Positions 9,677-20,054 of a DNA stretch of 64,000 nucleotides are shown here, piece by piece. The translations under genes were made by a program, and so were the position numbers. Within the stretch, counting starts at the first letter, position 1, and every line of letters starts with the position of its first letter. The notes beneath the pieces were generated by a model. The model was not told where the DNA came from, did no database searches, and was given only the letters and a program-made list of their open reading frames with translations. This DNA comes from Dechloromonas aromatica (nom. nud.) (GTDB lineage Bacteria > Pseudomonadota > Gammaproteobacteria > Burkholderiales > Rhodocyclaceae): contig JAFIHA010000044.1 of assembly GCA_017848965.1 (NCBI GenBank), forward strand, positions 1 to 64,000, in the 5' to 3' direction.

Positions 9677-12660
9677 GCGCTTGCATCCCCCTGGCCAAGC
9701 CACTGGTGGAGCTTGGCGAACAGCGTTTTCGGCACCACCGGCTTGGCGATGAAATCGTCCATGCCGGCAGCCAGGCATTGTTCCCGGTCCTCGATGAAGG
9801 CGTTGGCGGTCATCGCAATGATCGGCATCGTGCCCTTCCCGCCCAGCGCGCGGATGGCCCGGGTGGCGTCGAGGCCGTTCATCTTCGGCATCTGCACATC
9901 CATCAGCAGCAGGGCATAGTCGTTCGCTGCGACAGCGGCCAGCGCGGCCTCGCCGTCCTCGGCCAGATCGATGCACAGGCCGCTATCCTCAAGCATCTGC
10001 AGCGCGATTTCCCGGTTGATCGGTTCGTCCTCGACCAGCAGGATGCGCTGCCCGGCGAACCGCGGCATCCTCGCCTCGTCGTCCGCTGTCCATGGTGGTG
10101 CGGCGCTCTCGCTACAAGGCAGGCAGACGGTCATCCAGAAGCGGCTACCGCGCCCGGGCTGGCTCTCGACACCGGTCGTACCGCCCATCATCTCGGCCAG
10201 CTTGCGGGTGATCGCCAACCCCAGCCCGGTCCCGCCATAACGCCGGGTCGGCGAGTTGTCCGCCTGCTCGAAGGCCTGGAACAGGCGCGGCAGGTCTTGT
10301 TCGGCGATGCCGATGCCGGTGTCGCTGACCGTGAAACGCAGTCTGGCCGATGCCTCGGACAACTCGATCAACTCGACATCGATCCCGATATCGCCATGTT
10401 CGGTGAACTTGATCGCATTGGCGACGTAATTGAGCAGTGCTTGCTGCAAGCGAACCTGATCGCCGAGCACCGTCGGCAGTTGGTCGGGAAGCCGCGTCGT
10501 CAGATGCAGGCCCTTTTCGGCCAGTTTGCCCTGCAGCATCGAGGCGATGTTGGCGAGCAATTGCGCCACATTGATCGGCGCCGCCTCGAGCGCAAACTTG
10601 CCGGCCTCGATCTTCGACAGGTCGAGCACCGCGTTGATGATGTCGAGCAGGTGCTGGCTCGCCGTTTCCAGCTTGTCGAGACGATCGCGCTGCCGCTCGT
10701 CGAGGCCGCTCTTGCGCAGCATGTAGGCCATGCCGGTGATGGCATTGAGCGGCGTGCGGATCTCGTGCGACATATTGGCCAGGAAGGCGCTTTTCGCGAC
10801 GTTGGCCGCCTCGGCGGCTTCCTTGGCCAGGCGCAGGTCGGCCGTTCGTTGCTCGACCAGGCGTTCGAGCTGCTGGTGGTGCTGCGCGAGCACCTCGGCG
10901 GCTTCCTTTTCCCGGGTGATGTCGTAGCAGAAACCGATATAGCCGAGGAAGTTGCCCTTGCTGTCGTAGCGTGGGTTGCCGTCGTCGCGGATCCAGCGGT
11001 ATTCGCCGCCGCGATGACGCAGGCGATATTCCATGGAGAAGGGCAGGCGCTGCTCGAAATGCGCATCGTAGATGGCAAGGCAGCGTTCAAAATCGTCGGC
11101 ATGCACGCCTTCCGCCCAGCCGCTACCCTGCTCCTGATACAGTGCCCGCCCGGTGAATTCCAGCCACGGCCGGTTGAAGTAGTCGCAGCCCTTGTCCAGT
11201 CCCGAAGTCCAGATCAGCGCGCTGCCACCATCGGCCAGGGTGCGGAAATACTGCTCGCTCTCGCGCAGGGCAGCTTCCGCCAGCTTGCGTTCGTTGATGT
11301 CGGCAATCACGCCGACCAGGCCGATCAGCTCGCCATCCAGCGTGAGCAGTCGGCGGCCGGTGAGATGCCCCCAGAACTGCGTATGGTCGCTGCGCCAGTA
11401 CAGGCGTTCGAGATCGACCGAGTCGATGTTGCTGCCAAGGAGGGCAAGCATGCGGCCACGCCCGATTTCGCGCTCGCTGGGGTCGATCAGGGAAACGTAT
11501 TCGGCACCGATCAGGTCGGCCCGCGGGGTCTGGAACATTTCGGCCATGCGCTCGTTGGCCCGGGTGATCCGGCCGGCCGGGTCGACCAGGAAGATGGCAA
11601 CGCTGGAGGCCTGATAAATCTGTTCGAGCAAGGCCTCGTTGGCTTTCAGGTTGCGACTGTCGACCAGATGGCGCAACCAGAAGCGGTGGATCAGCCAGCC
11701 GGCAAAGAGCGTGACGAGCAGAAAGGCCGACAGGAACAGCACCGTCTTGCGCACCTCGCGCCACCAGGTGTTGAGGTAATCGTCCGGCGAAACGCCCAGC
11801 ATGATGATGGCCGGCATGTTGCTGACGCGCTGATAGACGTAGCGCCGGTTTTCGCCGTCGGGCGCGGCTGGCGTATAAAACTCGCCGCGCTGCGTGTTGG
11901 CTTGCCAGGCCTGACGGAATTCCGGAGAGACACCGCGATCGCCGGTTTCTCCGGCGGCCCCTTCGACCGCCGGATAACGGGTGATCAGGCGCAGTTCGAG
12001 ATCGCGGATGACGGCCGTGCCACGCTTGCCCAGATCGAGATTGGCAATCAGGCCGTAAAACCAGTCCACCGGTACGGCAGCGACAACCAGCCCGCCAAAA
12101 CTGCCGTCCGGTAGCCGCCAGCTGCGCGTAAAGGGCAGCATGCCGCGGCCGGAGATGCGCCCGACGGCAATCGGCGCAGCGATGTACAGCTCGCTCGCGG
12201 CAGTCCCCCGTTGGCGGACGAAATACTCACGATCGGCATAGCTTGGCGGGCGCACCGGATCCACCCCCTTGCCCCAGCGCACCGTACCGGCCGCGTCGGT
12301 CACCCGAAAGGCGTCGACCTGAGGCAGGCGAGTCGACTGGATCTGTAGCAGGACGTTCAGTTCGGCATCGTCCAGGCGGCGGTGGCGGCTCTCGCGCGCC
12401 ATGTAGTCGGCAATGTTGAGCAGCGCGAAATCGATCTGGCGCACCGATTCGGCCAGGTTGTTCTCGAGCAGGCCGGCCAGATTGCCGGTGTTGGCCCGCA
12501 TCGATTCCTCGATGTGGGCACGGCCGTCACGCAGGTTCTGGATGGCCAGCGCGGTGACCAGCACATTGACCAGGACGATGACCACGAGCAGCCCGCGCCC
12601 GAAGGCCAGGCGTGCGAAGCCCGTCTTCCCTGCCGGCGCTGCCGGTATCTGGGCTGGCAT
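9673..12660 (-). CDS. Membrane-bound hybrid sensor histidine kinase
   Basis: This 995-residue protein is a complete signalling module. Domains in order: a transmembrane helix (about 20-42), a periplasmic dCache-like sensor (about 60-300), a second helix (about 310-332), two PAS domains (about 345-460 and 470-590, the second with a PAC-type ending [14 protein letters not shown]), a HisKA dimerisation domain with the phospho-His in [19 protein letters not shown], a HATPase domain (GTGLGLAI and a GxGxG-type lid near 810-840), and a receiver domain ([25 protein letters not shown]). With no Hpt domain or output regulator nearby, the partner is unknown. The ligand cannot be inferred; dCache domains usually bind small amino acids, amines or organic acids. 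A strong GGAGGAG Shine-Dalgarno sequence precedes the ATG. Confidence 0.93.
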   Translation of the reverse strand: MPAQIPAAPAGKTGFARLAFGRGLLVVIVLVNVLVTALAIQNLRDGRAHIEESMRANTGNLAGLLENNLAESVRQIDFALLNIADYMARESRHRRLDDAELNVLLQIQSTRLPQVDAFRVTDAAGTVRWGKGVDPVRPPSYADREYFVRQRGTAASELYIAAPIAVGRISGRGMLPFTRSWRLPDGSFGGLVVAAVPVDWFYGLIANLDLGKRGTAVIRDLELRLITRYPAVEGAAGETGDRGVSPEFRQAWQANTQRGEFYTPAAPDGENRRYVYQRVSNMPAIIMLGVSPDDYLNTWWREVRKTVLFLSAFLLVTLFAGWLIHRFWLRHLVDSRNLKANEALLEQIYQASSVAIFLVDPAGRITRANERMAEMFQTPRADLIGAEYVSLIDPSEREIGRGRMLALLGSNIDSVDLERLYWRSDHTQFWGHLTGRRLLTLDGELIGLVGVIADINERKLAEAALRESEQYFRTLADGGSALIWTSGLDKGCDYFNRPWLEFTGRALYQEQGSGWAEGVHADDFERCLAIYDAHFEQRLPFSMEYRLRHRGGEYRWIRDDGNPRYDSKGNFLGYIGFCYDITREKEAAEVLAQHHQQLERLVEQRTADLRLAKEAAEAANVAKSAFLANMSHEIRTPLNAITGMAYMLRKSGLDERQRDRLDKLETASQHLLDIINAVLDLSKIEAGKFALEAAPINVAQLLANIASMLQGKLAEKGLHLTTRLPDQLPTVLGDQVRLQQALLNYVANAIKFTEHGDIGIDVELIELSEASARLRFTVSDTGIGIAEQDLPRLFQAFEQADNSPTRRYGGTGLGLAITRKLAEMMGGTTGVESQPGRGSRFWMTVCLPCSESAAPPWTADDEARMPRFAGQRILLVEDEPINREIALQMLEDSGLCIDLAEDGEAALAAVAANDYALLLMDVQMPKMNGLDATRAIRALGGKGTMPIIAMTANAFIEDREQCLAAGMDDFIAKPVVPKTLFAKLHQWLGQGDASA

Positions 12661-12753
12661 CCTCGTCGTCTCCTCCGCGCTTTTCGTTATCCGCGCAGAT
12701 TACACCCGTCGCAACGCTGGACGCCAGCCGTCCGGCTGGCCGGACGTGCCGAT

Positions 12754-13719
12754 TCAGAAGCCGATCTTGCGCGTGCGCCCGCTGCGTGCCTGCTCGAAAT
12801 CGCCGGCTTCCAGCCAGCTGCGGCCGGCCAGTTTGGCGGTACCGAAAGCGGCCAGCAGACGCTTCTTCATGTCGCGCGGCGGCAGGCTGGCCAGCCGTTC
12901 GAGCACCTCGTCTTCGGCCTGCGCCGGGAAACCCCAGTCGTGTTCGGCAACGCAGTCGCGGTAGAGCGTCCGGGCGATGGCCAGCGAGGCGTCGGCGTCG
13001 GGACGCGGCACTTCGTAGACGTTCATCCGGTTGAGGATCGGTTCGGGTATGCCGCGTTCGTCGTTGGCCGTCGTCACCCACAGGATGTGCGAGGCGTCGA
13101 TGTCGATATCGACGAATTCGTCCTTGAAGGCCTTCGCCGTGTCGTGTTCAAGCAGGCTGTAGAGCGCGCCCATCGGATCGTAGCGGGCATCGCCGCCGGC
13201 CTTGTCTATCTCGTCGAGCACCACGATGGGATTGGCGTAGTCGCCATGCACCAAAGTGTGCGCCACCTTGCCCGGCTTGGCGTTGTTCCATTGTGCCGAG
13301 GCACCGGACAGCACCCAGCCGGCGGTGAGCGAACTCATCGAGACGAATTCGTGGCCGGTACCAAGCCGGGCCGCCAGTTCGCGCGCGAAATGGGTCTTGC
13401 CGATACCCGGTTCGCCGAGCAGCAGGATGGGCGTGAAGTGCATCGGTTCGTTGCCGGCCACCGACAGCGCCAGGTACTTGCGCAGGTCGTCGACGACTTC
13501 GCCGAAGTTCGGGCAGCTATCGTAGAGATCGTCGAGCATGTCGGTGCCGCTCGGCCGGATCAGGAAGCGGCCGCCACCGCGCTGCTTCATCTTCTCGTAG
13601 AGGGCGGCCAGCGCCTCGTTGCGGTTGCCGGTGGCGTCGTCCAGCGCGCGGTCGATCGCCGCGACGTCGTAGATGGTGCGCTCTTCGGCGACGGTGAGAC
13701 GGATGTCGGTGCTTGCCAT
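12754..13719 (-). CDS. Stand-alone AAA+ ATPase with Lon-like ATPase region
   Basis: This 321-residue protein is little more than one AAA+ module. It has a Walker A (GEPGIGKTHF, near residue 100), a Walker B (NPIVVLDEIDKAGG, near 165), a sensor-1 region (HILWVTTANDE) and an arginine-finger region (IPEPILNRMNVYEVPRP), with a small helical lid behind. The Walker B and lid context resemble the ATPase part of Lon/ClpX-type unfoldases, but there is no Lon protease domain and no zinc finger. The N-terminal 70 residues are helical and acidic and could bind a partner. A very strong Shine-Dalgarno sequence (AGGAGGAAG) precedes the ATG. It diverges from nikR 150 bases away. The function is unknown; a remodelling ATPase is the most that can be said. 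Confidence 0.8.
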   Translation of the reverse strand: MASTDIRLTVAEERTIYDVAAIDRALDDATGNRNEALAALYEKMKQRGGGRFLIRPSGTDMLDDLYDSCPNFGEVVDDLRKYLALSVAGNEPMHFTPILLLGEPGIGKTHFARELAARLGTGHEFVSMSSLTAGWVLSGASAQWNNAKPGKVAHTLVHGDYANPIVVLDEIDKAGGDARYDPMGALYSLLEHDTAKAFKDEFVDIDIDASHILWVTTANDERGIPEPILNRMNVYEVPRPDADASLAIARTLYRDCVAEHDWGFPAQAEDEVLERLASLPPRDMKKRLLAAFGTAKLAGRSWLEAGDFEQARSGRTRKIGF

Positions 13720-13778
13720 GATGACTTCCTCCTGACGCGACTGCAGTTGACTGCCTTAACGGGTGGACGATGGCCGGG

Positions 13779-13805
13779 GTTGAATCCGGCCACCCCGGTT
13801 TCAAC
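13779..13805. promoter_or_regulatory. Palindrome GTTGAA-N15-TTCAAC upstream of nikR
   Basis: The half-sites GTTGAA (13779-13784) and TTCAAC (13800-13805) are separated by 15 bases, the same geometry as the stronger palindrome before the nickel uptake operon. The half-site differs from the known NikR half-site GTATGA at two positions, so autoregulation by NikR is only a suggestion. The interval also contains a CCGGGG/CCCCGG stem. Confidence 0.3.
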
Positions 13806-13871
13806 AAGCATTTCCCGTTCCAGCCGGTTTGGGAAATAATGCGTTGCATCGCCCCCGACCGCAGGAACGCC

Positions 13872-14336
13872 ATGGAACGCTTCACCATTTCGCTCGATGA
13901 ATCGCTGGCCCGCCAGTTCGACGAACTGATCGCCGCCCGCGGCTACGTCAACCGCTCGGAAGCCGTCCGTGACCTGATCCGCGGCGCCATCGAGCACGAC
14001 CGCCAGCAGGGCGAGCCGACCGGCCAGTGCGTCGCCAACCTGTCCTACGTCTATAACCATCACGAACGCGAACTGAGCGAGCGCCTGACCGGCCTGCAGC
14101 ACGACCACCACGACCTGACGGTGGCGGCGATGCACGCTCACCTCGACCACGATCATTGTCTGGAATCCGTCATCCTCAAGGGCTCGACCGCGGCTGTCCG
14201 ACAATTCGCCGACGCCATGATCGCCGAGCGCGGCGTGCGCCACGGCAAGCTCAACATCGTCGCCCTCGAGGCCGAATACCACCACGCCCACGACGCGCAG
14301 GGCAGCGACCATGTCCACTACCATCCCACCCGCTGA
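13872..14336 (+). CDS. nikR: Nickel-responsive repressor NikR
   Basis: NikR is a ribbon-helix-helix repressor that binds Ni(II) and then shuts off nickel uptake genes. The 154-residue protein has the RHH domain at residues 1-45 (RFTISLDESLARQFDELI, then RSEAVRDLIRGAI) and a C-terminal ACT-like nickel-binding domain. The high-affinity site residues are visible as the His, His and Cys of HLDHDHCLE (about residues 86-96), with a further His in the preceding helix region. It is about 20 residues longer than Escherichia coli NikR because of a histidine-rich tail ([16 protein letters not shown]) that could hold extra metal. The ATG at 13872 is chosen because RFTISLDE is the canonical beginning. The 3' end overlaps the kinase gene by 26 bases. 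Confidence 0.95.
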   Translation: MERFTISLDESLARQFDELIAARGYVNRSEAVRDLIRGAIEHDRQQGEPTGQCVANLSYVYNHHERELSERLTGLQHDHHDLTVAAMHAHLDHDHCLESVILKGSTAAVRQFADAMIAERGVRHGKLNIVALEAEYHHAHDAQGSDHVHYHPTR

Positions 14337-15639
14337 CCCGCTGCTCGCCGCCACCGGCGAGCAGGCCTGGATCGAGGTGATCCAGAAGATGGACGAGGTC
14401 TACAACGACCTCCTCCAATACGAAGTGGCGCTCGAAGAAAAGAACGCCGCCCTCGAGGAGTCGCACCAGTTCATCGAAAGCGTGCTGGCGGCGATGTCGG
14501 ACATCCTCATCGTCTGCGACCGCAACGGCGGCATCGTCGAGGTCAACCCGGCGCTCTGCCACCTTTCCGGCCGCTCGTCCGACGAACTGGTCAGCACGCC
14601 GGTGTTCAACCTCTTCGCCGACGAGACGGAACAGGCCAAGGCGCGCGACGCCTTCGCCCGCTACGCCCGCGACGGCCTGCACGACTGCGAGTTCTTCCTA
14701 CGCGCCAGCGACGGTTCGACGGTGCCGGTGTCGATGAACTGCACGCCGCGCGTCTCGCAGACCGGCAAGCTGATGGGCGTCGTCGTCACCGGCCGGCCGG
14801 TCGGCGACCTGCGCAAGGCCTACCAGGCGCTACGCCAGGCGCACGAAGACCTGAAGCGGACGCAAGGGCAACTGCTGCACGCCGAGAAGATGGTTTCGCT
14901 CGGCCGCCTGGTCGCCGGCGTCGCCCACGAACTGAACAACCCGATCAGCTTCGTCCTGGGCAACGTGCTCTCGCTGCAACGCTACGCGACCCGCCTCGGC
15001 CGCTACCTCGACGCCGTGCACAGCAGCGGCGCCGGTAAGCACGACGGCCTGCCGGCCCTGCGCGAGGAGTTGCGCATCGATCGTGTCCTGGCCGACATGC
15101 CCAACCTGATCGACGGCATGATCGAGGGCGCCGAACGCACCCGCGACATCGTCGATGCGCTGAAGCGCTTCTCGGCGGTGGACAAGGCGGCGCCGGAAGA
15201 GGTCGACCTCAACGAGGTGATCGAGCGCTCGGTGCGCTGGGTGACGCGCAGCGGTCCGGGCCAGTTCGCGGTCGATCTCGACCTGCCGCCGGCCATGCAC
15301 TGCCGCGGTTCGTCAGGGCAGTTGCAGCAGGTGGTGATGAACCTGGTGCAGAACGCCTGCGACGCCACGGCCGACCGCAGCAACGCCCGCCTGCGGATCA
15401 GCGGCACAATCGCCGAGCAGCAGATCGTCCTGCGTTTCGCCGACAACGGCCCCGGCATCCCGGAAGCCAACCTGGCGCACGTCTTCGAGCCCTTCTTCAC
15501 GACCAAGCCGGTCGGCCAGGGCACCGGCCTCGGCCTGTCGATCAGCTACGGCATCGTCGAACGCCACGGCGGTCACCTGGAAGCCCACAACATCGCGGGC
15601 AGCGGGGCCGAATTCGTCCTCACGCTGCCCCGCCACTGA
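14311..15639 (+). CDS. hoxJ: HoxJ/HupT-type hydrogenase sensor histidine kinase
   Basis: This 442-residue soluble kinase has an N-terminal coiled region ([20 protein letters not shown]), a PAS domain (about 50-170, beginning [20 protein letters not shown]), a phospho-His motif in [20 protein letters not shown] (near residue 205) and a HATPase domain ([24 protein letters not shown]). The [17 protein letters not shown] architecture and the preceding EEKNAALEE helix match, in my recollection, HoxJ of Ralstonia and HupT of Rhodobacter, which receive the H2 signal from HoxBC and phosphorylate HoxA. In those organisms it adjoins hoxBC; here it lies 6.8 kb away and is coupled to nikR by a 26-base overlap. 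Another PAS kinase identity cannot be excluded, but the window otherwise lacks a partner for hoxA. Confidence 0.75.
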   Translation: MSTTIPPADPLLAATGEQAWIEVIQKMDEVYNDLLQYEVALEEKNAALEESHQFIESVLAAMSDILIVCDRNGGIVEVNPALCHLSGRSSDELVSTPVFNLFADETEQAKARDAFARYARDGLHDCEFFLRASDGSTVPVSMNCTPRVSQTGKLMGVVVTGRPVGDLRKAYQALRQAHEDLKRTQGQLLHAEKMVSLGRLVAGVAHELNNPISFVLGNVLSLQRYATRLGRYLDAVHSSGAGKHDGLPALREELRIDRVLADMPNLIDGMIEGAERTRDIVDALKRFSAVDKAAPEEVDLNEVIERSVRWVTRSGPGQFAVDLDLPPAMHCRGSSGQLQQVVMNLVQNACDATADRSNARLRISGTIAEQQIVLRFADNGPGIPEANLAHVFEPFFTTKPVGQGTGLGLSISYGIVERHGGHLEAHNIAGSGAEFVLTLPRH

Positions 15640-15651
15640 CCCCGGCCGCGC

Positions 15652-17379
15652 TCAGTGGTTGCAGTCGTTGAGGAAGCTGAGCAGTTCCTCGCGCAGACGA
15701 TAGTAGTCCGGGTGCTCGAGCAGCGTCTTGCGCGAACGCGGCCGCGGCAGGTCGACCTCGAGGATCTTGCCGACCTTGGCACGCGGTCCGTTGGTCATCA
15801 TCACGACGCGGTCGGCGAGCAGGATCGCTTCGTCGACATCGTGCGTGATGACCATGGCGGTCAGTTGCTCGCGGCTCCAGACCTCCATCAGGACTTCCTG
15901 CAGGTCCCAGCGGGTCAGCGAATCGAGCATGCCGAACGGCTCGTCGAGCAGCAGCAGCTTGGGTGACAGGGCAAAGGCGCGGGCGATGCCGACCCGCTGC
16001 TTCATGCCGTTCGACAGATCGCCGGCCAGCTTGTCCATGCTGTCGGCCAGACCGACGCGAACCAGGAAGTGGCGGATGATGGCGTCGCGCTCGGCGGCCG
16101 TCGCATGCGGATAGACCTGCTCGACGCCGAGCGCCACGTTGCCGTAGGCGGTCAGCCAGGGAATCAGGCTGGGTGCCTGGAAGACGATGCCGCGATCTGG
16201 ACCGGCCGAACTGATTTCGCGGTTGTCGAGCAGGGCGACACCTTCGCTGATGTCGTTGAGGCCGGCGATCATCGACAGGACGGTGGATTTGCCGCACCCC
16301 GAGTGGCCGATCACCGAGACGAACTCGCCCTTGCGGATGCGCAGGTCGAACTTTTCGACGACGGTGAGCGGTCCCTTCTTGGTCGAGTAGATCTTGGAGA
16401 CCTGCGAGAACTCGACGTAACGATGGTAGTGCGGCAGGGTCTCGGCCGATTGCGGCTTGGCGCCGCCGACCGCCGGCCGTTGCCCCGCCACGTAATCGGC
16501 GCTGGTGTTGGGCAGGATGCCGGGCAGCGGAATCACGTTGTCGGACGCCGTTGCCTGGGCCGCCCCCATCTGCATCAGGTATTGCGTCACTTCCTTGCGC
16601 AGGCGCTTGAATTCGGGATCGTGGTTCATCGCCGAGCGGTCGCGCGGACGCGCCAGGTCGATCTCGAATTCCGGCCCGAAAGTGGCGCCGGGGCCGGGAT
16701 TGAGCGGGATGATGCGGTCGGCCATGATGAGGCCTTCGTCCACATCGTTGGTGATCAGGATGACCGTCTTCCGCTCCTGTTCCCAGATGCGCAGGATTTC
16801 GTCCTGCAGGTTGGCGCGGGTCAGCGCGTCGAGCGCCGACAGCGGTTCGTCGAGGAGGAGGATTTCCGGGCTGGCCGCCAGCGCCCGCGCCACATTGACA
16901 CGCTGGCGCATGCCGCCGGACAGCTCGGACGGCCGCCGTTCGATGGCGTGCGACAGGCTGACCATGTCGATGTACTTTTCGACCCGGGCCCGCCGCTCCG
17001 CCGCCGGCATGTCGGGGAAGACCTGATCGACGGCGAGCGCCACGTTCTGGCGCACGGTCATCCAGGGCATCAGCGAGTAGTTCTGGAAGACCACGCCGCG
17101 ATCCGGCCCCGGCTCTGTCACCGCCTTGCCCTTGAGCTGGATCGACCCGGTATCGGGGGCGATCAGGCCGGCGATCATCGAAATCAGCGTCGTCTTGCCG
17201 CTGCCGGAGAAACCGACGATGGCGACGAATTCGCCTTCGCGGATGGTCAGGTTGATGTCCTTGAGAACCTCGTGCCGCTGCTTGCCCTCGCCGTAGGATT
17301 TGGCCACCCCGGAAATTTCGAGGAAGGCTGCCGCCGACGCCTGCGGCGCCGGTTCCTGCTTGATCGCTGCCAATGCCAT
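15652..17379 (-). CDS. nrtC: Nitrate ABC transporter ATPase, two fused ATPase domains
   Basis: This 575-residue protein fuses two ABC ATPase domains, about residues 20-260 and 320-570, providing both ATPases of the nitrate importer in one chain. Domain 1 has Walker [10 protein letters not shown], signature LSGGMRQR and Walker B ILLLDEP, but its H-loop reads [10 protein letters not shown], with Asn where His normally completes the hydrolysis site. Domain 2 has Walker [10 protein letters not shown], a slightly altered signature LSNGMKQR, and an intact H-loop VITHDVDE. One competent and one degenerate site is a known theme in asymmetric ABC systems. The gene follows nrtB after 14 bases and ends the nrtABC operon. 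It differs from cyanobacterial NrtC in that the second half is an ATPase, not a solute-binding domain. Confidence 0.9.
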   Translation of the reverse strand: MALAAIKQEPAPQASAAAFLEISGVAKSYGEGKQRHEVLKDINLTIREGEFVAIVGFSGSGKTTLISMIAGLIAPDTGSIQLKGKAVTEPGPDRGVVFQNYSLMPWMTVRQNVALAVDQVFPDMPAAERRARVEKYIDMVSLSHAIERRPSELSGGMRQRVNVARALAASPEILLLDEPLSALDALTRANLQDEILRIWEQERKTVILITNDVDEGLIMADRIIPLNPGPGATFGPEFEIDLARPRDRSAMNHDPEFKRLRKEVTQYLMQMGAAQATASDNVIPLPGILPNTSADYVAGQRPAVGGAKPQSAETLPHYHRYVEFSQVSKIYSTKKGPLTVVEKFDLRIRKGEFVSVIGHSGCGKSTVLSMIAGLNDISEGVALLDNREISSAGPDRGIVFQAPSLIPWLTAYGNVALGVEQVYPHATAAERDAIIRHFLVRVGLADSMDKLAGDLSNGMKQRVGIARAFALSPKLLLLDEPFGMLDSLTRWDLQEVLMEVWSREQLTAMVITHDVDEAILLADRVVMMTNGPRAKVGKILEVDLPRPRSRKTLLEHPDYYRLREELLSFLNDCNH

Positions 17380-17393
17380 GATGCGTGCTCCTC

Positions 17394-18410
17394 TTAGTGA
17401 CCGACTTCGCCGAAGCTGACCAGTTGTTGCAGGGTGTTCATGACGCGATCGAGCATGAAGCCGACCAGACCGATGGTGAACACGGCGACCATGATGCGGC
17501 CGAGGGAATGCGAGCTGCCGTTCTGGAACTCATCCCAGACGAACTTGCCGAGGCCCGGGTTCTGGGCCAGCATTTCGGCGGCGATCAGCACCATCCAGCC
17601 CACCCCGAGGGAGAGGCGCAGACCGGTGAAGATCAGCTTGAGCGAGGACGGCAGGACGATCTTGGTGACCTTGGTCCAGGCCGACAGGCGCAGCACCTTG
17701 GAAACGTTGATCAGGTCCTTGTCGATCGACGCCACGCCGAGCGCGGTGTTGATCAGCGTCGGCCACAGCGAGCACAGGGTGACGGTGATGGCGGAGACGA
17801 TGAAGGACTTCTCGAAGGTCGGGTTGTCGCTGACATAGACCGCGCTGACCACGATGGTGACGATCGGCAGCCAGGCCAGCGGCGACACCGGCCGGAAAAT
17901 CTGGATCAGCGGGTTGAGCGCCGTCTGGAAGGTGCGCGACAGGCCGCACAGGATGCCGAGCGGAATGGCGACCAGGGTGCCGATGGCGAAACCGGTGAAC
18001 ACCGTGTACAGGCTGGTCACGATCTGGTCGAGGTAGGTCCGCTTGCCGGTCCAGGGGCGGATGCTGACTTCGGCGGTCGGGTCGGCGGCCAGGGTTTCCG
18101 CGTTGCGCTTTTCCTGCCGTTCGTAGAAAGCGACTTCCTTGGCCCGTTCGGCCTTGTGGTCCTCGATCAGGCCGAGCGCTTCCTCATAGACCGCAGCCGG
18201 TCCCGGAATCTCGCCGAGGCTGGTCTGCACGCCGGAAGCCAGCCCGTTCCAGGCGGCCAGGAAGATGCCCAGGGCGAGCAGGGGGACGCCGATCTGGAGG
18301 AGGATTTCCCGCACCTGGCCGCGCGGATCGTCGCCGGCCGCCATGCGCAGGAAGGGGACAAACCAGGTCAGCCCGATTTGCTGGAAGAAGTTGGCGAGTT
18401 TGATGAGCAT
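17394..18410 (-). CDS. nrtB: Nitrate ABC transporter permease
   Basis: This 338-residue inner-membrane protein is of the BPD transport (ssuC/tauC/nrtB) type, with about six to seven transmembrane segments (for example [52 protein letters not shown]). It has the EAA-like loop that docks the ATPase ([17 protein letters not shown]). A long hydrophilic loop (about 70-115, [19 protein letters not shown]) separates the first helices, as in NrtB proteins. The start at 18410 follows an AGGTGA Shine-Dalgarno sequence; longer in-frame starts add an Arg-rich stretch overlapping the nrtA intergenic gap and are unlikely. It lies 99 bases downstream of nrtA and 14 bases upstream of the ATPase gene. Confidence 0.93.
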   Translation of the reverse strand: MLIKLANFFQQIGLTWFVPFLRMAAGDDPRGQVREILLQIGVPLLALGIFLAAWNGLASGVQTSLGEIPGPAAVYEEALGLIEDHKAERAKEVAFYERQEKRNAETLAADPTAEVSIRPWTGKRTYLDQIVTSLYTVFTGFAIGTLVAIPLGILCGLSRTFQTALNPLIQIFRPVSPLAWLPIVTIVVSAVYVSDNPTFEKSFIVSAITVTLCSLWPTLINTALGVASIDKDLINVSKVLRLSAWTKVTKIVLPSSLKLIFTGLRLSLGVGWMVLIAAEMLAQNPGLGKFVWDEFQNGSSHSLGRIMVAVFTIGLVGFMLDRVMNTLQQLVSFGEVGH

Positions 18411-18509
18411 GTCGTTCACCTTTGTTCGGAATCGGCGCGCCAGGCGCGCACGGTTGCGGGGGCTTGGCGGTCGCCGGCCGGAGACAGGCCGGCGACCGGG
18501 CAAAGCCGC

Positions 18510-19916
18510 TTACTTGACCTGGTCCTTGCCCTTGAGGCCGATCTTCAGGCTGTCGATGTAGGCGTTCGGCTTGGAACCGTCATATGGCACGCCGTCGATG
18601 AAGTCGTTCTGCACCGGCTTGAAGCCCGTCTCCTTGGCGAAATCGGGGAAGTCGGCGGCCTTCATCTTGCCTTCGGCGATCAGCTCCTTGGCAGCGGTGG
18701 CGTAGATGTCCGGGCGATAGACCTTCTTCGCCATGTCCTTGTACCAGCTGTCCGGCTTGAATTCCGGAATCTGGCCCCAGCGGCGCATCTGGGTCAGGTA
18801 CCAGATGGCGTCCGAGTAGTAGGGATAGGTCGCGTTGTAGCGGAAGAAGACGTTGAAATCCGGCACCTTGCGCACATCGCCCTTCTCGTACTCGAAGGTA
18901 CCGGTCATGCTGTTGGCGATGACCTTGTAGTCGGCACCGACGTAGTTGGACTTGGCGATCATCTTGGCCGCTTCCTGGCGGTTCTTGTTGTTCTCCGCGT
19001 CCAGCCAGTAAGCAGCGCGGATCAGCGCCTTGACCACGGCCTTGTGGGTGTTCGGATACTTGTCGTTCCAGGACTGGGTGACGCCGAAGACCTTTTCCGG
19101 GTTGTTCTTCTGGATTTCGTAGTCGGTGATCACCGGTGCGCCGATGCCCTTGAACACGGCCTGCTGGTTCCACGGCTCGCCGACGCAGTAACCGTCGATG
19201 GTGCCGGCTTCCATGGTGGCCGGCATCTGCGGCGGCGGCGTCACCGAGAGCTGGACGTCGGCACCGATGGTGCCGGCGGTGTCGCCCTTGAGCGGCGCGT
19301 AGTAGCCGGGATTCATGCCGCCCGAAGCCAGCCAGTAGCGCAGTTCGTAGTTATGGGTGGACACCGGGAAGACCATGCCCATCTTGAAGGCCTTGCCTTC
19401 CTTGCGGTAATCGTCGACCACGGCCTTCAGGTATTGCGCCTTGACCGGATGCGCCGGCTTGCCGTCGGCGCCCTTGGGCAGCTTGGCCTTCAGCTTTTCC
19501 ATGACGGCGTTCGACACGGTGATCGCGTTGCCGTTGAGGTCCATGCTGAAAGCGGTGATGACGTCGGCCTTGGTGCCGTAGCCGATACTGGCGCCGATCG
19601 GCTGGCCGGCCAGCATGTGGGCGCCGTCGAGCTCACCGGAAATCACGCGGTCGAGCAGGACTTTCCAGTTGGCCTGGGCTTCCAGCGTGACGAACAGGCC
19701 TTCGTCCTCGAAATAGCCTTTTTCGTAGGCAACGGCCAGCGGCACCATGTCGGTCAGCTTGATGAAGCCGAATTTCAGGTCCGCCTTTTCGATCTTGCCG
19801 GCGGCGTGAGCCTGGACGACGGCGAATTGCGCCGCGATGGCTGCGGTCATCAGGGCGGCACGGACCATTTTCCGGCCGACGGAGAATTGCGGCTTGCTGC
19901 GGTTTTCCTGGCTCAT
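18510..19916 (-). CDS. nrtA: Nitrate/nitrite-binding protein of the ABC importer
   Basis: NrtA is the periplasmic nitrate-binding component. The 468-residue precursor has a Sec-type signal sequence (about residues 14-37, [20 protein letters not shown] followed by HAAG). The mature protein carries NrtA/NMT1-family blocks: [58 protein letters not shown] and [21 protein letters not shown]. There is no lipobox, so it should be soluble. The ATG at 19916 is set by the CAGGAG Shine-Dalgarno sequence 7 bases upstream; the frame is open further upstream, but only through the leader RNA elements. It is the first gene of an operon driven by a sigma-54 promoter and an attenuated leader. Confidence 0.95.
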   Translation of the reverse strand: MSQENRSKPQFSVGRKMVRAALMTAAIAAQFAVVQAHAAGKIEKADLKFGFIKLTDMVPLAVAYEKGYFEDEGLFVTLEAQANWKVLLDRVISGELDGAHMLAGQPIGASIGYGTKADVITAFSMDLNGNAITVSNAVMEKLKAKLPKGADGKPAHPVKAQYLKAVVDDYRKEGKAFKMGMVFPVSTHNYELRYWLASGGMNPGYYAPLKGDTAGTIGADVQLSVTPPPQMPATMEAGTIDGYCVGEPWNQQAVFKGIGAPVITDYEIQKNNPEKVFGVTQSWNDKYPNTHKAVVKALIRAAYWLDAENNKNRQEAAKMIAKSNYVGADYKVIANSMTGTFEYEKGDVRKVPDFNVFFRYNATYPYYSDAIWYLTQMRRWGQIPEFKPDSWYKDMAKKVYRPDIYATAAKELIAEGKMKAADFPDFAKETGFKPVQNDFIDGVPYDGSKPNAYIDSLKIGLKGKDQVK

Positions 19917-19943
19917 TTTGTAGACTCCTGAAAAAAAAATCCC

Positions 19944-19993
19944 AAAAAAAAGGCGCCCTCGTAGCGAAACCTGGTTTCGCTCTCGAGGACGCC
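19944..19993 (-). terminator. Leader attenuator in front of nrtA
   Basis: On the minus strand, GGCGTCCTCG pairs with CGAGGGCGCC (one G-U pair) and an inner stem GCGAAAC/GTTTCGC closes a CAG loop, followed at once by eight Ts. It lies only 27 bases before the nrtA start codon, so it must be bypassed for expression. Confidence 0.92.
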
Positions 19994-20001
19994 GTTGTCC
20001 C
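19986..20001 (-). promoter_or_regulatory. ANTAR-type hairpin P2 of the nrtA leader, loop AACGGC
   Basis: The minus strand reads GGGAC-AACGGC-GTCCT: a five-pair stem with a six-base loop that has A at position 1 and G at position 4, the known ANTAR recognition pattern. Its 3' arm is part of the terminator 5' arm. The 14-nt core GGACAACGGCGTCC recurs exactly in the cobA leader. Confidence 0.75.
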
Positions 20002-20034
20002 AGCATGACGACCCTGCCTTGGGCCAAGCATGCT
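20002..20034 (-). promoter_or_regulatory. Middle hairpin of the nrtA leader, loop AAGGCA
   Basis: AGCATG pairs with CATGCT, and inside it GGCCC pairs with GGGTC around the loop AAGGCA, which again has A1 and G4. It could be an alternative second ANTAR hairpin. Confidence 0.55.
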
Positions 20035-20054
20035 CGCGATTGCCGTTCCTGCTT

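Noticed and set aside
9706..12114. 800-codon plus-strand open frame opposite the hybrid kinase
   Set aside because: High-GC antisense shadow; the minus strand has complete, ordered kinase domains.
17385..19931. 848-codon plus-strand open frame opposite nrtA and nrtB
   Set aside because: Antisense shadow rich in His, Asp and Arg, with no recognisable domain and with two real genes on the other strand.
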